Source: Plectosphaerella cucumerina (taxonomy: Eukaryota > Ascomycota > Sordariomycetes > Glomerellales > Plectosphaerellaceae). From it: a DNA stretch of 64,000 nucleotides. The stretch's first letter is position 1. The number at the start of each line of letters is the position of its first letter. The stretch lies in contig JAGPXD010000005.1 of assembly GCA_020746995.1 (NCBI GenBank), positions 310,001 to 374,000 on the forward strand, read 5' to 3'. The notes under the pieces were generated by a model. That model saw only the letters and a list, made by a program, of their open reading frames with translations. It was not told the origin of the DNA and ran no database searches. The translations under genes were made by a program, and so were the position numbers. Of the stretch, positions 34,475 through 43,702 are shown piece after piece.

Positions 34475-35545
34475 ATGCACTTCACCAGAGTTCCAATTGT
34501 GTTGGGGCTGTCGCTTTGCGCCGCGGCACAAGACATGCCTGAGGGCATTTTGGGGTTCAACTCGGGCGCAACCATGACCAACAACAGGCCCAAGGTGGAA
34601 TCCGATTTTGAGGACGAGTTCACCACCGCACAGAGGCTCCGGGGCTCGCCTGGAGTTTTCAACAGCGTACGCCTCTACACAATGATCCAAGCAGGCACTC
34701 AGACGGATCCCATCACCGCATTCCCCGCTGCCATCAAGACCAACACATCCATGCTGCTGGGTATCTGGTGCTCCGGCACCACCACCATCGAGAACGAGCT
34801 TGCCGCAATGAACAACGCTATTGAGCAGTACGGCCAAGAGTGGGCCGATCTTGTAGTGGCCATCTCCGTCGGCAGTGAGGACTTGTACCGGGCCTCGGAG
34901 TCTGGCGTGGAGAACGACGCGGGTCCAGGCCAGGGTCCCGACACCATCGTGCGCTTCATCCGCGAGACACGCGACGCCATCGCCGACACCATCCTCGCCA
35001 ACAAACCTGTCATTCATGTCGATGCCTGGTCTGCCTGGGCGAACAGCAGCAACACGGATGTCATCGAAAACATCGACGCCATCGGCACCGACCTCTACCC
35101 CTACTACACGGACGACTTGGGCAATGCGTTTAGCAACACCACCGAAGTCTATGATTACATCTGGAACCAAACCCTCCGCTTCGCCAACGACACGCCAGTC
35201 TGGGTCACGGAGACCGGCCACCCCCACGCCGGGCCTGATGTCGGAGAGTCTGTCGCCAGTGTGGATAACTCGGCCCAGTACTGGCAGATCGTCGGCTGCG
35301 ACAGACTTTTTGGGCGTGTAAACACCTGGTGGTACAATCTCAGAGACTCCAACACTGCTATTGAGGAGAAGTTTGGCATCACTGAGGATCTTAGCACCAC
35401 GGCTAGGTTCAACCTCACATGTCCCGCCGACAGCGGAGCTCCCGCCGCCGTCAATCTTGGACCCGAGTCTGATTCATCTGCCCCTGGGGCTGGTATCCCA
35501 TGGCTGTTCACTGTTGGACTGGCTGCCATGATGATTTGGGTGTAA
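34475..35545 (+). CDS. GPI-type glycoside hydrolase family 17 (endo-1,3-beta-glucanase-like)
   Basis: This single exon encodes 356 aa. MHFTRVPIVLGLSLCAAAQ is a signal peptide, and the protein begins after it with the GH17-like ILGFNSGA segment. The likely acid/base Glu lies in AISVGSEDLYR, and the nucleophile Glu in VWVTETGHPHAG. The C-terminus has a Ser/Ala/Gly-rich linker and a terminal hydrophobic segment (IPWLFTVGLAAMMIWV), as in GPI-anchored wall enzymes. Family members hydrolyse or transglycosylate beta-1,3-glucan in the fungal wall. An in-frame upstream Met (34361) would bury the signal peptide and is rejected. The nearest neighbours are a PKS and a cysteine-rich broken gene, with no functional link visible. 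Confidence 0.85.
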   Translation: MHFTRVPIVLGLSLCAAAQDMPEGILGFNSGATMTNNRPKVESDFEDEFTTAQRLRGSPGVFNSVRLYTMIQAGTQTDPITAFPAAIKTNTSMLLGIWCSGTTTIENELAAMNNAIEQYGQEWADLVVAISVGSEDLYRASESGVENDAGPGQGPDTIVRFIRETRDAIADTILANKPVIHVDAWSAWANSSNTDVIENIDAIGTDLYPYYTDDLGNAFSNTTEVYDYIWNQTLRFANDTPVWVTETGHPHAGPDVGESVASVDNSAQYWQIVGCDRLFGRVNTWWYNLRDSNTAIEEKFGITEDLSTTARFNLTCPADSGAPAAVNLGPESDSSAPGAGIPWLFTVGLAAMMIWV

Positions 35546-35652
35546 CTTCGGCGTGATTTAACGTTTGAAAGTGCTGGGACTTTTGTAAAGGATATGCCAG
35601 ACAGTCAACAGTGTCAGCGGAATGTATGTGCGCCACGATAGGCCCTAATAAT

Positions 35653-38600
35653 TCAAAGATTTTGTCCGACTGAGATTACTGAAGTGACAATCCAATGCCG
35701 ACTGAAAGTTAATTCGGTGTGGAAGATGCACGTCTCCCCAACTTCGGGGCTTCGGTACACGTTGTTCGTAGCAGATGCCGCCAGCGCAGTTCGCCGGACT
35801 CTTCCAGGTTCATTGCGGTGGAGCTGCGATAAAGTCCGGAGGGAAGCAGGCGAAAGAAGCAATGTTCTGCTGAACTTCATTACTGACGCGCTCACATGAA
35901 AACTCTGGGCGGCAAGTTCCAGGAGCACACGGGACGCCGTCGTCGAACGGGGGGGGCTGTGGGTGTTGCCCACAGTGGACGGAGTGCCAGCCTTCTGCGA
36001 GGCCATGTCAACGCAGTCAAAGCCGGTCGGGCAAGCAATTGCCTGTCGCCGTAGCAAGGGTAGGGGAATCTCTTTATTCGTGATGCAAATGCTCGGCGAA
36101 GATTCGAGTTCGCGGCAGATGTTGTCGTAGCAGATGCCACTCGGGAAATTGGTGGAATCGCACTGCGTTGGCGCCCTGAGTGACGCTGTTGGGAAACAGG
36201 CAAACGAGTCGACGCCACCCGCGCTGGGCACACGGGCGCACGAGAACCCTTGACTACAGCTCATACCTTCGGAGGGGCAGTTGCCAACGTCTTCCACGAT
36301 TGCAATGTGAAGGTTCTCGGCAGAGATCGGAACGCAAGAGTTGTCGGCGCCCTCCATCGCGACGCAGCCGACGCGACTTGGGCAACTTTGTTGCCTGCCG
36401 TCCCAAGAGCTGTTTTTGGTCGGAGGGAGGAAGTTGTAAATGCACGTTTCCGGCTCTCGTGAGCTGAGGCAGGTCCCTTCGTAGCAGGTGCCGTCGACAC
36501 AGTTCGATGAATCGCATTGGGTTGACTTGGGTAGCGTGAGGGTCCCGGGGGGAAAGCAGGCGAAAGAGTTGCCAGCAAGTGGTCCGTTGTCCGGGACTTG
36601 GGCACACGCAAAGTCTGTCGGACAAGTCAGGCCGTTTTGGCCAACGCACAGATCGATCGTGCTGATCTGTGAAGTGAACCCGCTGTTGGCGCTGTTGGGG
36701 AGGCAGGAGTTCCGGGAGGTGCCGTCAACCGTGGCGCATGTGAATCCAGCTAGACACCCCAAGGCCTATTGTCGGCCGGACACTGTGAACTCAATATGAG
36801 CAATGCAGGTATCCGCGTCACGAGCTTATAGGCATTCGTCCGATAGCAGACGCCCTGGCAAGCGGTCGGATCGCAAGTGTTCGAAGAAGGGTCAGGGTCG
36901 TCAGGCCCAGGAGACGGACCTAGGCTGGCTGCGATCACCGAGACACACCTGGCGGTACCCGAGTCCTCAGCACAGACGCTGTCTGCAGGACACCTGAATT
37001 CCGATGCTGACGTTGGTTCAGACGCGCAGGAGGTTTCCCCCAGATTGGGCTGGCAGCCCGTCGCTGTGCAGAGCGTGTTTGGCTCGCAAGGAGCCGAACA
37101 GACGGCTGGAAAGCCGTTCACCACTTCTGCCACGCCAACGCACCCAGTCTGCGCAGTCGGGCTCGTGGAACAAACGGCAGATGAGGGGCAGCCAGCAAGC
37201 TGTCGTGTTGAAATGGATCGCCTGGGTAGGCTTATGACCGAGTTGCATTGGTCCTGATCCACGAGACGCAAGCAGACTGGTTCAATGCAGAGAAAACCAG
37301 CATCACACCCTCGCACGCCGCAGTCTGATGACGGCAGAGTGTTCGTCGGATCAGAGGCCGTTGGCAAGGTGCTGGGAGCAGTCGGGTTTTCTTGAGGCTG
37401 AGTCGTTGGGGTTCCTGGCGGTGGAGGGTCAAGGTCTGGGCCGCCAGGCTGCGTCGGATCCGGTTCCGAGGGGGACGCCGGGTCTGTCGAGGGAGCATCC
37501 AAAGAAGCAGACGGGTCTGTTGGAGAATCGGTAGGGACTGCCGAAGGAGGAGCAGTAGGTTCTACTGAGGGATCTGCCGGATCCGCCGGGCCGCTTGGAT
37601 CTGGTGAAGGCGCCGTCGGGCTTGTTGGAGGAGCAGTTGGGTCTGGCTCTGAGGGCATGGTCGACGCTGTCGGAGGAGCACCCGGTGTTGTGGGCAGAGA
37701 GCTCCTGCCAGGGAAATTTGGAATGACACAGACGCCATTCTGGCAGATCTCGTTCACAGACGGTCAGGCCAGGCCCGCATGCAGATGGATTGGTGACAAT
37801 GTTGCGGCATTGGTTCTCAATGCAGATCTCCAGATTCTCACAGCGGAAGCCGCCGCACAGGAGGTCTGGGTTGTCGGTGCAGACCCCAGAGATGCAGAGG
37901 GGGTTCAAAGGTAGGTGCGCAGACGTTGTCGGGCACGCCACAGGTGGTCGAATCTGTCGTGAGATTCTGACCAGGTGTCCGCAAAGCAGACTTCGTTGGC
38001 CGCGCAGAGAGAGACGCCGCAAAGCTGAGGGATGAGTGCCTCGGGGCTGGGCTGAGGGAATCCCGGGGACCCGGGATTTGATGAAGGCAATCCCGGTAAC
38101 CCAGAGCTGAGCGAAGGTGAGGCAGGCTGCCCGGGACCAGGGTGGGGTGAACCAGGCAGTCCAGGACCTGGAAGCCCATGCACCGTCGAGACACAGGTAC
38201 CTAGGATGCAGAGCGAACCGCTAGGACAGGGCCCGAGAAGGCCACAGTTGCCGGCGTCGCCTGGAGTGAGATCGACGCAGACGACATCCGAGACGCATAA
38301 TCCGTTTGGAGAGTACGTCGAGATGCCGCACTGCCCGCCAAAACCACCCTCGTCAATAGAGATGGGTCGGCATGTCCTTTCGACGCAGAAACGACCGCTG
38401 GGGCATGAATAGCAACCACCGAGAGGCGAGTCGGCGCCGTGGTGGGTGCCCCAAGGGCTGGTGAGGGACAAACACTGGCCAAAGCAGCAGATGGAATTGA
38501 AGGGGCACGCGCGGCCGAAGTAGCTGTTTGCCTCACCAAACTCCCAGACCCGCCCCAAATGTTCGAAAACGACCATCTTCTCGTGGTAGCCAATAGTGTG

Positions 38601-39600
38601 GTAATTGACAGACTTCTGACCACCACGATGGCCTAAGTTTTGATCATGCTGGCTGTTGGAAGTGTGGTCCACGGCGTGTTGACCAGGGCGGCGTTCTTGG
38701 GTTTGGCCCCGGTGACTAGCTGAGGAATGACCTTGATGAGTCTGCTAGTGGTTACCAGAGTGCTGTTGCCTCTGCCCGGAAATCTGCTCGTAGTGCTTTT
38801 GTTGAGCCGGGCTCACATGATGTTCCTGGCGAAAGTCGCCCCAGCAGACGCCCGATACTAACACCTCTCCATCCCTGCAGCGGGATTTGTCGGTGGCAAT
38901 GTGCATGGGAACGACCTCTTTCTCGTAGCAAAAGCTGCCAGGGCGTGCTTGGTTACCACATTCTCTGCAGTCATCGCCAATGTAAGGCGCTGGCACTGGT
39001 CCTCCAAACAGACGAAGCCGGGGTCGCACTTTTGATCGGCGTTGCCGCAATGGTGAGGGTCGGTGCCGAAGATGAGTGTATTGGTGTAGCCGACAGTCAC
39101 GGGGCGACACTCGCCCTTCCAGCAGTAGTGGCCGGAGCGACAGCTTGAGTTCTTCTTTTCGACTTCGCAGGAAGAAGCTTCATCGCCCAGCTTCAAGTCT
39201 TGACAGACCCCGTTGATGCAAACAGAGCCAGGATTGCATGCTTCAGGGTTCAGGGAGCCGCAATTGAGGGGGTCGAGGACGATCTGGATGGCCACACAGT
39301 GGTTCTCGCGGCACCATTGACCAGGTTTACAGGTGCCCCGGCAGGCTGAGAGGTCGTCGCCAAAGCTGATGGGCTGGCAAGAGCCCAGGACGGCGAGCTC
39401 TCTCGCCCTGCAGCCGTAGGTGTCAGGATCGAGGTCGATGACAAAGTCATGATGTCTGGGAGGCTCCAGAGCTGATGGAAGCCTGGTCAAATGCTGAGGA
39501 ACAAGATGCGTCAAGAGTGTGAAAGGCAAGGGAAACGAGTGTCGGAAAGACGAGGCTGTCCAGTTTGACCATGGTGAGGATGGATGGCTGGGAGCCGATG
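35653..39600 (-). pseudogene. Long cysteine-rich modular secreted-type gene, apparently broken
   Basis: Minus-strand sequence encodes many cysteine modules (CxPGxxC..xxC and CDSxNCxxGxCY types), separated by a Pro/Gly/Ser-rich linker near 38050-38170 and a Pro/Thr/Asp-rich linker near 37300-37690. The modules lie in different frames in turn: 39529-38990, 38990-37980, then short segments near 37960, 37900 and 37760, then 37757-36770, then 36762 onward. A TAG interrupts the second segment at 38745-38747, though a 40-base intron could hide it. At ~38990 the repeated motif CQ-x-L-x-LGDD is cut in half by a one-base shift with no room for an intron. Near 35760-35860 a third FACFPP..NC..GGICYE copy is split over frames and contains a stop. 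A signal-like N-terminus (MVKLDSLVFPTLVSLAFHTL, 39570) is in yet another frame. I infer decay; ligand and role are unknown. Confidence 0.6.
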
Positions 39601-41290
39601 TGGAAAAGATGCTTCCGAGAGACGACCAAGAACGGGCATTCCAGCTATCATGGCATGCTTAATATATCAGCGACAAACCTGCTGGACATCAGTCCGGTCG
39701 ACGGCACCACGTCGTGGTGCATAGCCATCTCCCGTCCAGGCACCCGGAGAGATCATCGATCGACGTTGCTGTTGGCCTGAAGGATAATTTAGACCGAAGC
39801 TGTGTATGCAGGAATTCTGAAGCGAAGGCTCCAAGAACGTCGTTCTATTCATCCTCTCGCGAGTTCTGGGCGACTCGTCAGTGAGACGTGATGGTGATTG
39901 TGGCCCGCCATCTGTGGAGGAAAGAGAGGTCATTGTGGCCGTGGCAGTCACGCCACAACGCGCAATCCGACGATCGAACCGAAATGATGTGTTTCGCTGA
40001 TAGTTCTCGATAAAGAAACAGTGCTCAGTTACCGCCAAGTTCCGACATTAGCTGTAGACCAGGGGGGTTGGCAGAGGTGTCGAAGAAGAAGTGGACAAGG
40101 AACCGCGGTCGCCATCAGGCACGAAGGAACATTCGGGTGGGTCTCACGATGTCGCATGTGTCATCCGGAAGGAACGCACGGGCCTCGATCTGGACCTGGT
40201 CGTGCTAACCCCTTCGAATACTAGCGGCTTTACCCCCTGAGTCTTCCCCCTCCGTCGCCATCCTCAGATTCTCCGGCACATTGTGCCCCTATTCAACCCT
40301 CCTAGACATCCACCCCTGAGACAAGATCAACGGCGAGCGAGCCACCAGCCACTTGCCTATTATCTTATTGGGGGTGTTCGTCCCGTGTCTGTCTTTGAAC
40401 AGCATGCGGGTGAGAGTACGCAGACGCCGACGACATGACACGAATCTTGTCATTTACCTGGCTATAGGTATCTATAGACACGTAGGAGAGCTTTATGACT
40501 TCTTGTTCATTTCAATCAAGTTTACTGGCTCTGGTCGTCATTCGAGGTTACGGTGATTACCAGCCGGGGCCGCTGCCATCAACTTGCAACCCGCACGACG
40601 GTTGCACTTGCTACAAGCCACGGACCACGGCGTAATGTCTTCCTCGGTCCTCTTGGCCAGACGCCAAGTGCATCTCAATTGATTGCTCATCATCGTCTAA
40701 TTTGGTGCTTCCGTCGGTCACGCCAAGTCGCTCCTTCTCGGTTTGCGAATTCTTCGCCGAGCAAACTCCATCGACAAACTGAACATCAGACCCACAGCCA
40801 ACAATGCCGAGTCTTGAAAAATATGTCAAGATGGACCTGTAATCAATTTAAAGAATAACTGACATCTGTTGTTGAGCCTCGGAAGCATGTAGGATCCGGC
40901 TTCGCGCTCGGTGGACTTGATGTGTGCCGTGAACAATGCCCACATGCTGAACATGTTCTCAAGCTCAACCCCATCCCGGTCAGAACCCAGCGGTACAGCC
41001 AGCGTCAAATTTTGGAGATCGCAACAATGTGAACGGTCTGGATCTGCAAATCACATGTTTGTGGGTGACAGGTTCAACGCGGTTTGGCAAACTTCAAAGT
41101 GCGGCAACAGACAAGAAAACGCAGCCCCACGACGCTGACTACATCTGAGATATGAGAGACCAATGCCTACTGACCTCCAAATGAAACCTTGGACGTAATT
41201 CAGAGTCATTATTTTCTTGATTCTTTCTTTCCGTGTTATCTGTTAGGTCTTGACTCTTGGGTGCTGTGCCTGCCTGGGAGGAAAATCCGA
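39601..41290. other. Intergenic, no supported gene
   Basis: Only short frames on both strands. Nothing recognisable was found. Confidence 0.45.
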
Positions 41291-42119
41291 ATGTCCGAAG
41301 AACGAGCCAACAGCAACGGGCACGAATGCCTTGCTCAACTCATTGCAGACGTAAATGAGAGCCACGATGTCGAGTTGAGTTCAGCTGCCTCGGACGGGTA
41401 TCTGGCAATCTCATACAGCAGCTTCGTCAATTTTGTGTCCCAGAACGTTGCGGCTCTCGGCGTCTATCGAGTGCAGAGCTTCGAGTTCTTCATCGACTTG
41501 CGCCATCAGATCCAGTCGCAGGTGTGTTTCGCTTCTAACAGGAAAGGAACAAATATTTGACAAGTATCAGGCCGTCCACTATCTTTCCTTGCTATTCTTT
41601 CTAGACGGCGAGGACGAGGTCCATCCTTCGGGAGTTGAGTCACCTCAAAACCCCGAGTTTCCTACCACAGCAAGTGTCCCTCAACAAAACAAGTGCTCAT
41701 GCTGAAGCCCCTCGCAGTCTGCCGTTTCCATACCCGTGCTCGACATCATAACGCAAGAAATCGCCGACCTCCGCGAAGTTACCCGAGACCTCGGCAACAT
41801 CGGTCGGGACATGGAAGCCACGACAACACTCAAGTTCGCCGACCTGACCCAGGCTGTCGAGAAACTGACTGCTACGGTCGGGGAACGAGATGCAAAGATC
41901 TCTGAGTACCAAGAGTTGATTGCTGCACTGGACCAGCGGCTGGACGAATACCAAGCAACGTCGGCATCAATCAAGGAGACCGCTGACCGCCTCGACCAAG
42001 GATTCAAGAATCACGAAGTCTTGATCCAAGGCGTTCAGAGAGATGTCGCTCATTACGGTGCGAGGCTTGACCACATGGAGAGACACTTGCGGGGGCGGGG
42101 TTGGCATGGAAGTCGGTGA
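41291..42119 (+). CDS. Small coiled-coil protein, three predicted exons
   Basis: Predicted exons are 41291-41521, 41605-41673 and 41718-42119, all whole-codon lengths, giving 233 aa. Introns are 83 and 44 bp with gtgtgt/tag and gtgtcc/cag borders; the second donor is weak. The last exon is a clear coiled coil (residues ~110-220) with repeating Leu/Ile/Val spacing, such as ITQEIADLREVTRDLGNIGR and DLTQAVEKLTATVGERD. The N-terminal part is not recognised. There is no signal peptide or membrane segment. Structural or adaptor roles are typical of such proteins, but no function can be assigned. The last exon alone (start at ~41736) is the safest part. Confidence 0.5.
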
Positions 42120-42516
42120 TGGCCAAGAGGCCAAGGGGTAGCGTGGGACCAGAGCAGAGCAAGCGAGGAACTTCGGTGATAATTGCTGGAGAAGACGGAA
42201 TTGCGTCTCGCTAAGAAAGGCAGCTTACTGTATTTCTGTATTCGAAGTCCGGTGCCCGATTGCGCTATGCCAAATCAGCTCCATCTGGCCGGGACCTTGG
42301 GCTCATTTCGGCGCGCCGCCCGACTGGGTGAGGCTTCGATCCGGATAACCGGCCTCACGATCCTGGACGAACATCCCTCGATGCCAATTTCAGGGCTACA
42401 TGCGACCCCTGACAGCACGTTCATAAGTTTCCGGGGATGCCCCTCTTCACTGCCAAAACCATGCGCTCGTCTCATCCGGCTCCCAGCGCTTTCCCGACTC
42501 ATCAATAGCCACAGCC
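42120..42516. other. Intergenic
   Basis: No supported gene. Probable promoter of the following surface-protein gene. Confidence 0.35.
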
Positions 42517-43534
42517 ATGCCGACCTCAACATTCTTGAGCTATGACCTAGTCAACGTCGGACCCCTGACTACGACGTTCACGGCGCCGTCATCATGCGAG
42601 ACTGCCTCGAATCTGGCTCTCGCCGAAAAAGCCTTCCCATACGTGCCCGTCGGCAGCGAGTCCTGCGTCCCATACTCATCTCAGGGCCCCTGCGTCCCAT
42701 CCGGATCTGAAATCGACGCGATCTCCAAGACCAGGGGAATGGTCCTGATCGGCGGCTATGGATGGGCGATGCCGTACTTTTCCCCAGGTTACCACTGTCC
42801 CGCTGGCTACACAACAGCAGGCGTGGCTGAGAAGAGCGCCAACGGCGAGAGTAGCGTGACCGGCATCTTCTCAATGACTGCCATCGAGGCGTACCCGGAA
42901 GAATCGCCCCAGCCAACGCCATTCCAGCTGCCTGGTGTGAATGTGGTCGCCTCGGCTCTCGATGAGGGCGAGACGGCTGTTATCTGCTGCAAGAAGTCAG
43001 TATCTGCTCTGCCAAATGCCGCCGACCGTGTGTGCTGACCCCTTTATGTGCAGCGGCTACCACCACGATGCGATCTATGGGTGTTATTCCAACCCCCCAG
43101 CAACGCTGTACACTGCGTCGACTGCCTGCGAGCAGTTCCCCGACACCATGTACTGGGTAAAAGACATCGAGTTCAATACGTCCTTCACCTACAATGGCCA
43201 AGTGATCACCAAGGGCTCCTGGTCCGATGACGGCTACCCAAGCTCCTGGATTTGGAGTACCATAAGTATGACCTTGGGTGACGATGAAGGGGCAGCATGG
43301 CAAGATCGCCTAACCGGTTACACGATGGTTGAGATGGTCACCCTGATTCACCGAGGGGCGCAAAATGGAGCGCCAACAGGACCCGCGGGTAATGACGCTA
43401 CTACTCAAACAGGCAGCGCTGAGGAGGCATCAAGCACGGGTGACAAGGGATCGGAGGCGTCCACATCGGCCTCGAGAAAGGTCTTTCTGCTGCTCTCTGG
43501 TCTCGCTGTCTCGATGTTGGCAGGTCTTTGGTGA
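42517..43534 (+). CDS. Fungal surface-type protein with C-terminal hydrophobic anchor
   Basis: Predicted exons are 42517-42995 and 43054-43534 (319 aa); the intron falls in an Asn codon after ICCK. The N-terminus has the NVGPLTTTFTAPSSC arrangement seen in a group of filamentous fungal proteins of unknown function, followed by a CP/YFSPGYHCPAGY cysteine block and CCKNGYHHD..GCYS. A Ser/Thr/Gly-rich linker leads to a C-terminal hydrophobic segment (KVFLLLSGLAVSMLAGLW), as in single-span or GPI-anchored proteins. No N-terminal signal peptide is visible at this start, so either an upstream exon is missed or the family uses its C-terminal anchor alone. Function unknown. Confidence 0.65.
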
Positions 43535-43702
43535 TGATGTACCAAATTGGATTCCGGGGTCAAGAGCAGCATCGACATGAAAGGCGTGAGAAATGCATCC
43601 GACAATTCAGTCATAGAATTCATTCGACTTGTCTCATGTATTTGGAAAGCCTGAAGTCAAGGCGCCCACCTGACCGCCAAAACCCTTCACACTCCCCCTC
43701 AT

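Noticed and set aside
25281..35545. PKS plus GH17 gene as a biosynthetic cluster
   Set aside because: No tailoring enzyme, regulator or transporter lies next to the PKS; GH17 is a wall enzyme.
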